This document shows positions 33,753 to 42,353 of a stretch of 64,000 nucleotides of DNA, one piece after another. Both the position numbers and the translations under genes were made by a program. Source of the DNA: Rudanella lutea DSM 19387 (GTDB taxonomy: Bacteria; Bacteroidota; Bacteroidia; Cytophagales; Spirosomataceae); NCBI RefSeq assembly GCF_000383955.1, contig NZ_KB913013.1, positions 3,491,694-3,555,693 of the forward strand. Direction: 5' to 3'. Each line of letters starts with the position of its first letter. The stretch's first letter is position 1. Under the pieces are notes generated by a model, which was not told where the DNA came from, searched no databases, and worked only from the letters and a program-made list of their open reading frames with translations.

Positions 33753-36221
33753 ATGGCTCGCTTTCTGTTTACCCTCGCTTTTCTTGTCTCTACTGAATTT
33801 GCCGACGCCCAAACGTTGAGTGGGGCCGTGCGCGATGTGGCCAACCGGCCAGCTCCGTACGCGGTGGTCAAACTGCTTCGCTTAGCCGATTCGACACTTG
33901 TCCGGGGAAGCGTTGCCAATCAGGACGGGCGCTACACATTTACCAACGTACCGCCCGGAAATTATCGCGTGCAGGCTTCGCTCGTGGGCCTGAAAAGTGC
34001 TGTAAGTGCGGTGGTGCAGGTTGCTGGTGACCAACCGGTGCGGGTGAGCCCGATTCAACTGGGCGAAGCCGTACAGACCCTGGCCGGGGTAGAGGTGCGC
34101 GCCCGGCAGCTACCCGTTGACCAGCAGGTTGACAAAACGGTGCTGAATGTCGCGGCTGATGCGGCAGCGCAGGGTAAAACAGCGTACGAATTGCTGCAAC
34201 AGGCTCCCGGCGTGGTCATTGACCCAAATGATAATATCCGAATGGCCGGTAAACAAGGGGCCGTGGTGTTGCTCGATGGCCGACCAACCAACCTTTCGGC
34301 TGCCGACTTGGCTAATTTGCTCCGGGCTACGTCGGCCGCTACCATCGACAAAGTCGAGCTGATGACGAACCCTTCGGCCCGTTACGATGCGCAGGGTGGT
34401 GCCGGTATTATCAATATCCGCTTCCGGCGCAACAAAAGCCTGGGAATCAACGGGAGCGCGTCGGGCGGGTATGGGCAGAGCAATCATCACCGTGCCAACG
34501 CGGCCCTCGACCTGAATTACCGCGCCAAACGTATCAATCTGTTCGGTAACGCTTCGGGTAGTGATAATTACCAGATCACGCATGTCCGCATTGACCGAAT
34601 GGCGGGGGGCTTCCTGTTTCGGCAGCGCGGATACGACTCGGATGGTACGCGCGGGCTGGTGTACAAAACAGGCATAGATTATTCCCTAAGTTCCCGCCAG
34701 ACACTGGGCCTGCTCGTATCGGGTAACACGATAGGTAATCGGTTCGGAACGTACACCACCACAGAGATAGCCAACCGGTTAACCAACCGGGTAGATACGA
34801 GCGTGGTGAACAGAGTGGATAACCCGGCACAAAACAACCGAATGCAGGCCGCCCTGAATTACCGGTACACCGACACAACCGGCCTGGAACTGAATCTGGA
34901 TGCTGACCTGACCCGTTTCGCCAATACCTCGCCTAATTCACTCATGAGCAACTTTATAGCTGGTCCCGTTGATGGCCCGGTTTTGTTTGCCCGACGCAAT
35001 CGCTTCGATGCCAACACCGATATTACGATTGTAGCGTTGAAGGCCGATCTGGTGAAGGAATGGAAGCCAAATCGGCCGGCTGGTGCTTCGGTAAAACTGG
35101 AAACCGGCCTAAAACACACCGATGTAGCCACCGACAACGAGCTGCTGGCATTTACCGGAGCCGCTGCTATTGAACAACCCGACCTCACCCGCACCAACCG
35201 TTTTACATACCGGGAGGTTGTGCGCGCGGGGTACGTATCGCTTAGTCGGTCGGCGGGGAAATGGTCGGTGCAGGGGGGGCTCCGGGCCGAACACACCACC
35301 GCAACAGGCCGCTCAACCGATCTGCTGAACCGTCGTATTGATCGTCCTGACACCACGTATCTGAATCTCTTCCCAACCGCTTTTGTGCAGTATGGGGCAA
35401 CGCAGAATAGCCAGATTTCGATGAAGTACGGCCGACGTATCGGGCGGCCTACCTATCAGGATCTGAACCCGTTTGTCTACCCAGTCGACCCGTACACGAG
35501 TGGGCGCGGCAACCCCTACCTGCGACCCAATTACACGCACAATATGGAGCTAAGTTACACCTACAAATGGGCAACAACGGTCAAGTTTGCGTACAGCCGC
35601 ACCACTGATTTCTCGACGGATGTTATTCAGCAACAGGGCGTTGTTGCGTATCAGACGGTAGCCAATGTAGGCCAAGTCGACGCGCTGAACGTGTCGGTGA
35701 GCAGCCCTTACCAATTCACGAAGTGGTGGAGTATGTACGGATATGCCGGGGCCACCTGGAACCGGTTTGTTGGTCAACTGTCGCCTGATGTTTCGTTTCG
35801 CGAACGGGCATTTGCCTTCGAGGGCTACATGCAGCAGTCGTTCACACTCTCAAAAATGTGGTCGGCGCAGGTTTCGGGGTTCTGGAATGCCCCCACCCGG
35901 CAGGCTATTTACCGCATTGGGGGCCTGGGGGCGCTCAACCTGAGTCTGCAAAAGAACGTGCTGGGTAACCGGGGTAAGCTAACCTTCAGCCTCGACGATG
36001 TGCTGAACACTATGCGCTGGCGGTGGTCTGGCACCCAACAGTCGGGTGAGGGGCAGGCTGGGGCAACGTACGCTCCGCAGTTTAGTATCGACCGCAAGTG
36101 GGAAAGCCGCCGGGTCAATATCCGCTTCAGTTACCGATTCGGTAGCCGCGAGATCAAAGCCGCCCGCGAGCGCGAAATGGGTCAGGATGCGGGCCGGATT
36201 AAAGTCAAAGGAAATTTGTAA
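33753..36221 (+). CDS. TonB-dependent-receptor-like outer-membrane barrel protein with carboxypeptidase-regulatory N-terminus
   Basis: An 822-residue protein: signal peptide to about residue 19 (ADAQ), a carboxypeptidase-regulatory-like fold (TLSGAVRDVANRPAPYAVVK, then VPPGNYRVQASLVGLKSAV), a plug-like region (KTAYELLQQAPGVVIDPNDN, PSARYDAQGGAGIINIRFRR) and a barrel of the outer-membrane beta-barrel_3 group. The short plug ending in GGAGIINI is typical of this group, which lacks a full TonB box. The start at 33753 gives the best signal peptide. The ligand is unknown. The two-repeat secreted protein at 36234 begins 12 bases later, so the pair is likely co-expressed. Confidence 0.9.
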   Translation: MARFLFTLAFLVSTEFADAQTLSGAVRDVANRPAPYAVVKLLRLADSTLVRGSVANQDGRYTFTNVPPGNYRVQASLVGLKSAVSAVVQVAGDQPVRVSPIQLGEAVQTLAGVEVRARQLPVDQQVDKTVLNVAADAAAQGKTAYELLQQAPGVVIDPNDNIRMAGKQGAVVLLDGRPTNLSAADLANLLRATSAATIDKVELMTNPSARYDAQGGAGIINIRFRRNKSLGINGSASGGYGQSNHHRANAALDLNYRAKRINLFGNASGSDNYQITHVRIDRMAGGFLFRQRGYDSDGTRGLVYKTGIDYSLSSRQTLGLLVSGNTIGNRFGTYTTTEIANRLTNRVDTSVVNRVDNPAQNNRMQAALNYRYTDTTGLELNLDADLTRFANTSPNSLMSNFIAGPVDGPVLFARRNRFDANTDITIVALKADLVKEWKPNRPAGASVKLETGLKHTDVATDNELLAFTGAAAIEQPDLTRTNRFTYREVVRAGYVSLSRSAGKWSVQGGLRAEHTTATGRSTDLLNRRIDRPDTTYLNLFPTAFVQYGATQNSQISMKYGRRIGRPTYQDLNPFVYPVDPYTSGRGNPYLRPNYTHNMELSYTYKWATTVKFAYSRTTDFSTDVIQQQGVVAYQTVANVGQVDALNVSVSSPYQFTKWWSMYGYAGATWNRFVGQLSPDVSFRERAFAFEGYMQQSFTLSKMWSAQVSGFWNAPTRQAIYRIGGLGALNLSLQKNVLGNRGKLTFSLDDVLNTMRWRWSGTQQSGEGQAGATYAPQFSIDRKWESRRVNIRFSYRFGSREIKAAREREMGQDAGRIKVKGNL

Positions 36222-36233
36222 TAAACATCGGCT

Positions 36234-36860
36234 ATGAAAATTTACCTCCTTGTTTTTCTGCTGATATGTACCGAGGCAAAACCGCAGTCGGGTACTATCA
36301 ATACCCCCGCCCGTATCACCTTCATGCTCAGGAATACGCTGGGCTACCATCGCATGTTTCTGGTCGAGGGGCCGGGGATCAAATACGGTTTTACCATGAG
36401 CCGGCGCGAAACCATTCCCTGCAATTGGCCGGTTGGCTCCAAACTGTACTTCACGCAGGATGGAGAAACGTCTACCGGCCTCATTCTGACCGTAACCGCC
36501 AACGATGAGGGCAAAACCCTCGTAACGGACACGGGGGCCGTCGAAGATAGGCGGATGAAGAACGTAGGGGCATCGTCCAGTAGTACCGGCATTACATTCA
36601 GCATTCGAAACCCAGGTGTACTACCCCGCAAAGTGGCCGTTATTAGCTACGAACCCGGTGCTGCCGGCAACAGTACGAGTATTGCCATACTGCCTCCTCT
36701 GGTGGGCTGTAAGTCGTTCACGTTTCCTGTTGGTACAAAAATTTACCTTGCCGATGATGCGCAGGTGAACACCGTTATGAGTGGTAAACGGATCGATGCC
36801 GATAAGCCATTTCTAGTCATCAAGGCTACCGATTCTGGAAAGTCATTTCCAGTAAAATAA
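36234..36860 (+). CDS. Secreted protein of unknown function with an internal two-fold repeat
   Basis: A 208-residue protein that I do not recognise. A short hydrophobic N-terminus (MKIYLLVFLLICTEAKPQ) looks like a signal peptide. The mature chain is two related units of about 75 residues: ITFMLRNTLGYHRMFLV, then CNWPVGSKLYFTQDGETST and TANDEGKTLV; and ITFSIRNPGVLPRKVAV, then KSFTFPVGTKIYLADDAQVN and KATDSGKSFPV. Each unit has one conserved Cys before or near the PVG-K-Y motif. It follows the outer-membrane barrel gene by 12 bases, so a surface or periplasmic partner role is plausible but unproven. Confidence 0.75.
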   Translation: MKIYLLVFLLICTEAKPQSGTINTPARITFMLRNTLGYHRMFLVEGPGIKYGFTMSRRETIPCNWPVGSKLYFTQDGETSTGLILTVTANDEGKTLVTDTGAVEDRRMKNVGASSSSTGITFSIRNPGVLPRKVAVISYEPGAAGNSTSIAILPPLVGCKSFTFPVGTKIYLADDAQVNTVMSGKRIDADKPFLVIKATDSGKSFPVK

Positions 36861-36899
36861 CGTGCCGTCGTATATTGTAACCGTTCACTTTGATCACGG

Positions 36900-38093
36900 A
36901 TGTCGTTTTACTTTTCTGCCTACTCCAGCCCATTGCTGTTTGGTTTTTTGCAAGCCTGGATCTATGCCGTTTTACTTTGGATTCGGGGTCGGCGAGAGGA
37001 GCGCTTGTCCGACGTGCTGCTGGGCTGGGTACTGGTAGGCATGGCGTTTAACATTTGGGAGTACATGCTGGGTTTTGGGGGTATCGAAATTCTCTGGCGT
37101 GAGCTGGAGTTTTTCCCCCGAACGCTGGGCTACCTGTTTCCGGTGCTGTGCTGTTTTTATCTCAAAACGCAGTTTAACGCCGATTTTCGGTTTTCCCGGC
37201 GCGACATTTGGCATGCCGTACCCTTTCTGATTCAACTGACGTATCACCTCGTTGTGTTTGCTCAGGGAGCAGCGTTCGTACGATACTGGGAAGCCCAGGT
37301 TCATGACCCGTACCATATCGGCGAAGTGGAGTTCTGGCTGGGTATAATCATTGATCTATACTACTTATACCTGGCGATACAACTTTACCGCCAATATCGG
37401 GAGTGGATTAAGAACCAGTTTTCCGAAACCGACTCCATCAGTTTTCGTTGGTTCCGCAACTTTCTGATTGCGCTCACACTGGCTACGTTTTTGGGTTATT
37501 TGATGGATGGCTTAAGTGTGGCTTTGAATCTGAATTTCTGGCAGAACTGGTGGGATGAACTCGCCAAAGTGGTGCTAATTTACTACGTTAGCATTAACGG
37601 CTATGCGCAAATACAACCGGGTCGGCGGCTCACGTTCCAAACGCCTGACATTGCCCCTACACTAGTGACGCTTTCATCAGACTACGCTCCCACGCTCACT
37701 GCCGAATCTGGTACGGAGCGTCAGCCCGAGCCGAGCGTAGTACCCTTGCTTCCCGATGACCTGCTTCCGCTGCGCAATAGGTTACTCGATTTCATGAACG
37801 CTGAAAAACCTTATCTCGAACCTGACCTTTCCCTAACCGACCTGGCCCGGCGTATGCACACCAATCCGGTCGTGCTGTCGCAGGTGATCAACACGGGGGT
37901 GGGCAAGAACTTTAATGATTTTGTGAATGAGTACCGCGTTGAGGAGTTCAAGCGGCAGCTGCTCAATCCGGCCAACACGCATTTGAGTTTTCTGGGGTTG
38001 GCGCTCGACTGCGGATTCAATTCGAAGGCCACGTTCAACCGGGCGTTTCGGAAGTTTACGGGCACCTCACCAAAGGAGTTTGCCCAGCAATAA
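36900..38093 (+). CDS. Membrane-bound AraC-family transcriptional regulator
   Basis: A 397-residue protein. The N-terminal 230 residues contain about seven hydrophobic helices (FGFLQAWIYAVLLWI, VLLGWVLVGMAFNIWEYML and others) and no obvious soluble sensor. A linker follows, then an AraC/HTH_18 DNA-binding domain: DLSLTDLARRMHTNPVVLSQ and LGLALDCGFNSKATFNRAF ending FTGTSPKEFAQQ. This is the common Bacteroidota type in which a membrane sensor is fused to AraC. The controlled genes and signal are unknown; neighbours on both sides are plausible targets. Confidence 0.92.
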   Translation: MSFYFSAYSSPLLFGFLQAWIYAVLLWIRGRREERLSDVLLGWVLVGMAFNIWEYMLGFGGIEILWRELEFFPRTLGYLFPVLCCFYLKTQFNADFRFSRRDIWHAVPFLIQLTYHLVVFAQGAAFVRYWEAQVHDPYHIGEVEFWLGIIIDLYYLYLAIQLYRQYREWIKNQFSETDSISFRWFRNFLIALTLATFLGYLMDGLSVALNLNFWQNWWDELAKVVLIYYVSINGYAQIQPGRRLTFQTPDIAPTLVTLSSDYAPTLTAESGTERQPEPSVVPLLPDDLLPLRNRLLDFMNAEKPYLEPDLSLTDLARRMHTNPVVLSQVINTGVGKNFNDFVNEYRVEEFKRQLLNPANTHLSFLGLALDCGFNSKATFNRAFRKFTGTSPKEFAQQ

Positions 38094-38126
38094 AAAAGCT
38101 CACCCGAGAGTATCAGGCGAGCTTTG
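38094..38126 (-). terminator. Probable terminator for the leftward small-gene pair
   Basis: AAAGCTCACC and GGCGAGCTTT pair (one mismatch) around an 11-base loop; read leftward, the stem is followed by a run of T (AAAAAA on the plus strand). It suits transcripts coming from the 38207-38733 genes. Confidence 0.55.
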
Positions 38127-38206
38127 CGACGCAGTTGTATAGTAAACGGCGGGAGGTATCGGAATGTTTCATAGTTGAAAAATAGTGGTATTATTTTTCA
38201 AAATAG

Positions 38207-38416
38207 TTAAGTAAGCTCCTCACAGCTGATTTTTAGCTGTTCAAGCTCCCGAATTACGACCTGCGAGGGGAGGTCATTGCTCTCAACCCGCAGGACTCGG
38301 TCGCAGTCTTCCCAATCCACCGACCAGCGCAGAAGTCCGCCGAGCGGGTTCAGTGTATGCGTAAGCAAAGGCAGATGTTGTTGCGTCAAATCGGTTTTAA
38401 AAACTAACACGTCCAT
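38207..38416 (-). CDS. Small HMA-like protein lacking the metal-binding CxxC
   Basis: A 69-residue protein. Its pattern, a beta-strand MDVLVFKTDL, a helix, then LRWSVDWEDCDRVLRVESND, a helix and a last strand ending SCEELT, matches the beta-alpha-beta-beta-alpha-beta fold of heavy-metal-associated/copper-chaperone proteins but without CxxC, so metal transfer is unlikely by the usual route. Small proteins of this kind are frequent in Bacteroidota and have no assigned role to my knowledge. It lies 5 bases downstream of a DUF3817 gene and is probably co-transcribed with it. Confidence 0.75.
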   Translation of the reverse strand: MDVLVFKTDLTQQHLPLLTHTLNPLGGLLRWSVDWEDCDRVLRVESNDLPSQVVIRELEQLKISCEELT

Positions 38417-38421
38417 ACACG

Positions 38422-38733
38422 TTAGAGGGTTTGGTTTGGATGGCGAAACAGCCGGGCGTCTGCCCAGAACGTACCCAGCGGAATAATCGAAGCCAATAGG
38501 GCCAGGCCGGTTTTGCGCCAGCTCCAGCGATATTCAATGCCGCACTGAATCACGAGTAATACGTACAGAACAAAAAGCAGCCCGTGTGCCATACCGATAA
38601 TGCGGTTGGGCATGGGCATAGCGTAGGCGTATTTGAGGGGCATACCTACACCGATCAGCAACAGAAACGAAACACCTTCGAGGAAGGCCAGAATACGGAG
38701 ACGCCCCAGTTGGGATTTCAACAGGTCGAACAT
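38422..38733 (-). CDS. DUF3817 domain membrane protein
   Basis: A 103-residue protein with three predicted membrane helices, starting after GRLRILAFLEGVSFLLLIGV and continuing with KYAYAMPMPNRIIGMAHGLL and the C-terminal ASIIPLGTFWADARL. The F-x-E-G-x-S motif followed by MAHGLLF is the DUF3817 signature. It is encoded just before the HMA-like small gene in a two-gene leftward unit. Family function is not known. Confidence 0.88.
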   Translation of the reverse strand: MFDLLKSQLGRLRILAFLEGVSFLLLIGVGMPLKYAYAMPMPNRIIGMAHGLLFVLYVLLVIQCGIEYRWSWRKTGLALLASIIPLGTFWADARLFRHPNQTL

Positions 38734-38934
38734 AGCGGTAGACAGGATGTAGCAAGCTGCCGTGGGTTTGGCGGGCCCGCGAAAGAAAGATTGACAAGAA
38801 AACCGTGACGGGCAGAAAATAAATCGCCCCAGACCCCACTTTGTGATGAGCGGTTCTGAATCGAACTGTGAGGTGGCAGTCGGCAGATTAGGCCGGGCAA
38901 AAAGACTGGAGAGTGAATAAAACGGAGAAACCTG

Positions 38935-39831
38935 TCAGGCGAGCAGGGTGTTAAGCTCCTGCCACGAAATGAGCGCAATAGCCAGCACGGCCAAAGCCAG
39001 CCCAACCTTATTGAGACCCGATAATTGCTCGCGGAAGAAAAGGGCCGCTGTGCCGGCTGCCAGCAGAATCACGCCGATGTTGTACACCGGGTACACAAAA
39101 GCCCCGTTGCCACTGTAGGCCGACAGAGCCAGAATCAAGGTGTAAAAGCTCAGGTAATTGGGTACCCCCAGCGTAACGGCGGCCACGAAGCTACGGGCTT
39201 CGATGCGTTCCTGCCCGCGCACCAACCGAACAACGAGCAAAACGGCCCCGGCAGCAATAGCGCCCAGCACCATCGTGAGGGTTACGGCTACGGTTTGGTC
39301 GGCCGCTGTGATGTACCGCACATTCATGTAATTGATGGTGGTGTTGGTAAACCCGTACATCAGAAACACGGCCACCGGTAGCCAGAGGTTACTGCCGGTG
39401 CTCGTACCTGAGTCCGGTTTTTTGTACGTACTCAAACCAACAGCTACCAGGGCGAGCCCCAGCCCCAGGTAATTAAGCGCATCGAACACTTTGCCGCCCC
39501 CGAGTACCAGCAGACTAAACGTGACCGGAATCACCAGCGACAAATTGTTGGCCAGCGAAGTAGCCGTAATGCCGCTGCGCTGGGTACTGGCCCCCGACAA
39601 CAGGAACGTGACAATAAACCCCACGCCCAGGCCCAGTGCCAGCCAAGTCCAGGTGGCCGAAAAGTCGACCGAGAAAGATTGCCCCGCGGGCATCAGCAGC
39701 AGCCCGGTCAGGAAACAAACGGGGTAGTTGAATACAATGGCCTGGGTGGTATTGACCCCAAACCGCGGAAAGAGCCGGAAGTTTAGCAGCAGCAGCACCG
39801 AAAGAACAATGCTGGCAACGAGGTAGATCAT
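38935..39831 (-). CDS. DMT-superfamily (EamA-like) transporter
   Basis: A 298-residue protein with about ten membrane helices in the two-fold five-plus-five arrangement of the drug/metabolite superfamily. The first half ends in LALVAVGLSTYKK; the second half has AAGTAALFFREQLSGLNKVG, a conserved late position in EamA proteins. It is likely an inner-membrane exporter of a small metabolite; substrate is not predictable. It has its own upstream region and no close operon partner. Confidence 0.88.
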   Translation of the reverse strand: MIYLVASIVLSVLLLLNFRLFPRFGVNTTQAIVFNYPVCFLTGLLLMPAGQSFSVDFSATWTWLALGLGVGFIVTFLLSGASTQRSGITATSLANNLSLVIPVTFSLLVLGGGKVFDALNYLGLGLALVAVGLSTYKKPDSGTSTGSNLWLPVAVFLMYGFTNTTINYMNVRYITAADQTVAVTLTMVLGAIAAGAVLLVVRLVRGQERIEARSFVAAVTLGVPNYLSFYTLILALSAYSGNGAFVYPVYNIGVILLAAGTAALFFREQLSGLNKVGLALAVLAIALISWQELNTLLA

Positions 39832-40085
39832 ACCCGCAAAGGTAAGGGCGCTTTGCGAAAGAAAAAGGTGCCTGTTTGCCGCTTACGGGCTTACAGATAG
39901 GGCTTTAGCGGGTCTCGATAGGGGCGCGTTGCGCTAAATAATGGGCTGACATTCAAGGCGCTGTTTAAGGTTTTTGACAAAATTTTAGGGTTTAGTCAAT
40001 CCGTGTGTCCAATAGGCGCGTAGGTATGACAGTAATCGGTTGCAACCACGATACGTTTCACAAAAAACCTCATTTCGCAACACAC

Positions 40086-40640
40086 ATGAAAGCGATCATA
40101 AAATCAGTTTTTGCCGCATTGACTCTTCTGGCCGTATCAACTTCTGTTCAGGCACAGGCTCCCAAAACAGTAGGTGGCGCCCCGATGTACCCGACGAAGA
40201 ACATCATTGAGAACGCCGTTAATTCAAAAGATCACACCACACTGGTAGCCGCTGTAAAAGCTGCTGGTCTGGTTGAGACATTGCAAGGGGCTGGTCCGTT
40301 CACCGTATTCGCACCGACCGACAAGGCATTTGGTAAACTGCCCGCTGGCACCGTTGAGACGTTGGTGAAGCCTGAGAACAAAGGCACCCTGACCGGTATT
40401 CTGACGTACCACGTGGTAGCTGGCAAGGTTGACAGCAAGGCGTTGGCCAAACAAATTAAAGACGGCAACGGCTCGGCTACGCTGAAGACCGTAGCTGGTG
40501 GCACCCTGACGGCCAAAATGAAAGGCAAGGGTATTGAAATTGTTGACGAGAAAGGTGGTTCAGCTATGGTCGACATCGCCGATGTGTATCAGTCAAACGG
40601 CGTGATTCACACGATCGATACCGTGCTGATGCCTAAATAA
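40086..40640 (+). CDS. Secreted fasciclin (FAS1) domain protein
   Basis: A 184-residue protein with a signal peptide ([20 protein letters not shown], cut after VQAQ) and one FAS1 domain. The H1 box [20 protein letters not shown] and H2-type end [14 protein letters not shown] are typical, as is [13 protein letters not shown]1 proteins mediate adhesion or protein contacts outside the cell. ATG at 40086 is preferred because the signal peptide begins there; a longer frame starting 27 codons upstream adds non-leader sequence. A terminator follows. Confidence 0.93.
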   Translation: MKAIIKSVFAALTLLAVSTSVQAQAPKTVGGAPMYPTKNIIENAVNSKDHTTLVAAVKAAGLVETLQGAGPFTVFAPTDKAFGKLPAGTVETLVKPENKGTLTGILTYHVVAGKVDSKALAKQIKDGNGSATLKTVAGGTLTAKMKGKGIEIVDEKGGSAMVDIADVYQSNGVIHTIDTVLMPK

Positions 40641-40699
40641 GAAACCACAGGTGTTTGATGGTAGGCTTGTTAGAATAGATAATCAAATCCACAGGAGAA

Positions 40700-40729
40700 A
40701 AGCCCGGCTCGCTTGAGCTGGGTTTTTTT
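40700..40729 (+). terminator. Terminator after the fasciclin gene
   Basis: AAGCCCGGCTC and GAGCTGGGTTT form an 11-bp stem (two G-U pairs) around GCTT, followed by T residues. Confidence 0.85.
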
Positions 40730-40755
40730 GTGCGGGTTAGGCGTACTTTTGTTTT

Positions 40756-41460
40756 ATGGATGTAACAAACAAAGTTGTACTTATTTCGGGGGCCTCCCGT
40801 GGTATCGGACGCGCTACGGCTCTGTTGCTGGCCCAGAAAGGGGCATGGGTAGTGGCTACCGCCCGCAACGCCCAGGACCTGAAATCGCTCGAATTAGAGC
40901 ACCCCGGCATTGTGGCCGTTCCCGGCGACGTAGCCAACGAGGCCGACATGGCAACGGTAGTCCAAACGGCCCTTGATCGCTTTGGGAAAATCGACGTAGT
41001 CATTAACAACGCAGGCTACGGCGTCTTCAAAAATGTGGACGAGCTGACCGTAACCGAGTGGGACGAACTGATGGCCACAAACGTGAAAGGCACGTTTGTT
41101 CTTACCAAAGCTGCTTTGCCCACGCTGAAAGCACAGGGCTCGGGTCATGTGGTGGTGGTAGCCTCCGATGTAGCCAAGCGCACCTTTGCGGGCGGCTCGC
41201 TGTACACGGCGAGTAAGTACGCGCAGGAGGCCTTTATGGGGGCCCTCCGGAAAGAGGTGCGGTCGTTTGGTATCAAAGTGACGGGGGTGTACTCGGGCCT
41301 GGTCGACTCGCATTTTCATGCCAAAGGGCACGGGCACGAAACCTCGAAAAACTGGCTTAAGAACGAAGACATGGCCGAGTCAATGCTGTTTCTCATCAGC
41401 CGCCCGGCCCACGTTGTGGTCGATGAGTTTATGATTCACCCGCTGTCGCAGGAGTATTAG
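40756..41460 (+). CDS. Short-chain dehydrogenase/reductase
   Basis: A 234-residue classical SDR: the cofactor loop GASRGIG (residues 12-18), NNAGYG, and the catalytic YTASK with Tyr150 and Lys154, plus the Ser in VVVASDVAK. The Asp in the first beta-alpha-beta unit is not clear, so NADP or NAD preference is uncertain. It is likely a soluble ketone/aldehyde reductase. A possible -7 element, TACTTTTG at 40744-40751, ends four bases before the start codon, which would give a leaderless transcript, but no -33 box has the right spacing. Confidence 0.93.
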   Translation: MDVTNKVVLISGASRGIGRATALLLAQKGAWVVATARNAQDLKSLELEHPGIVAVPGDVANEADMATVVQTALDRFGKIDVVINNAGYGVFKNVDELTVTEWDELMATNVKGTFVLTKAALPTLKAQGSGHVVVVASDVAKRTFAGGSLYTASKYAQEAFMGALRKEVRSFGIKVTGVYSGLVDSHFHAKGHGHETSKNWLKNEDMAESMLFLISRPAHVVVDEFMIHPLSQEY

Positions 41461-41521
41461 CGAATTAACCGGACTAGTCTATTTTGAAAAAGTGGACGAG
41501 TGGTATGGTCCGGAATCCGTA

Positions 41522-41575
41522 TAGCTTTGGGGTATGTTAGACTCAGGACGTAGCCCGTTCCGGGTCAAACATACC
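41522..41575 (+). promoter_or_regulatory. Possible -7 box and downstream inverted repeat before the flavin-binding gene
   Basis: TAGCTTTG (41522-41529) fits TAnnTTTG; no clear -33 box. Directly after it, GGTATGTT (41531-41538) and AACATACC (41568-41575) are 8-bp inverted arms that could be an operator or leader hairpin for the gene starting at 41592. Confidence 0.35.
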
Positions 41576-41591
41576 GCTTAACTGTACGCGC

Positions 41592-42242
41592 ATGAATCCA
41601 ACGAACCGAACCAAACTCTCGCGGCTGCCGAAGCGTGGCCATCACGATGCGGCCACTATTTACCCTATTCTCGATGCGGGGCTGGTGTGCCATGTGAGTT
41701 ACCAGCTCGACGGGCAACCGTTTCTGATTCCAACCGCTTACGGCCGTATCGACAACACGGTGTACATTCACGGGTCGGTGGGGAGCCACTTTTTTCGCCA
41801 GCTGGCGCAAGGAGTGCCGGTTTGTGTGGCGGTCACGCACGTCGATGGGTTGGTGCTGGCCCGGTCGGCGTTCAGTCACTCGGTCAATTACCGGTCGGTG
41901 GTGCTGTTTGGGCAAACCCGGCTGGTTGATGACCCGACCGAAGCCTGGGCGGCCCTGGAGCGCATTACTGAGCATCTGATGCCCGGCCGTTGGGCCGATA
42001 CCCGCCCACCCAGCGCAAGCGAGATGAAAAAGACGATGGTGCTGGCCATTGAAATCGAAGAGGCCTCGGCAAAGGTCCGGACTGGCAACGTCAACGATGA
42101 CCCCGAAGACCTGGACTTACCACACTGGGCGGGCGTTGTACCCGTCAGCCTACAGTACGGTGCCCCGATTCAGGACCCGCTTCAGGATGCCAGTGTGACT
42201 GTGCCGGGTTATTTGACGAATTATAAAAGAGTGAAAGAGTGA
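41592..42242 (+). CDS. Pyridoxamine 5'-phosphate oxidase-family flavin-binding protein (NimA-like)
   Basis: A 216-residue split-barrel protein. The start RLPKRGHHDAATIYPILDAG and then FLIPTAYGRIDNTVYIHGS match the PNPOx-like flavin-nucleotide-binding group that includes nitroimidazole-resistance proteins NimA. Later blocks (SVNYRSVVLFGQ, MKKTMVLAIEIEEAS) fit as well. It probably binds FMN and acts as a small reductase or storage protein. Notable: the last four residues (RVKE) and the stop codon are encoded inside the GTGAAAGA repeat arm at 42227, so the natural end of this protein may have been altered by that element. Confidence 0.85.
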   Translation: MNPTNRTKLSRLPKRGHHDAATIYPILDAGLVCHVSYQLDGQPFLIPTAYGRIDNTVYIHGSVGSHFFRQLAQGVPVCVAVTHVDGLVLARSAFSHSVNYRSVVLFGQTRLVDDPTEAWAALERITEHLMPGRWADTRPPSASEMKKTMVLAIEIEEASAKVRTGNVNDDPEDLDLPHWAGVVPVSLQYGAPIQDPLQDASVTVPGYLTNYKRVKE

Positions 42243-42353
42243 AAGAGTGAAAGAGCGAAAGGGGTGAAAGAGCGAAAAACGGCATTCCGACTGGCGACGC
42301 ACCGGTTTTACTTGTGCGTCCGCCACTCTTTCGCTCTTTCACTCTTTCACCCT
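42227..42353. repeat. Convergent-gene hairpin with GTGAAAGA-unit arms
   Basis: The left arm (42227-42277) is a run of GTGAAAGA/GCGAAAGA-type octamers; the right arm (42324-42353) is its reverse complement (CTCTTTCGCTCTTTCACTC and so on). The left arm overlaps the 3' end of the flavin-binding gene and the right arm touches the stop of the leftward aldo/keto reductase. The same family recurs at 46648. Confidence 0.9.

Noticed and set aside
42227-42353. The GTGAAAGA-unit arms as a possible CRISPR array
   Set aside because: The units are contiguous octamers without spacers and are mirrored as an inverted repeat, so there is no repeat-spacer pattern.
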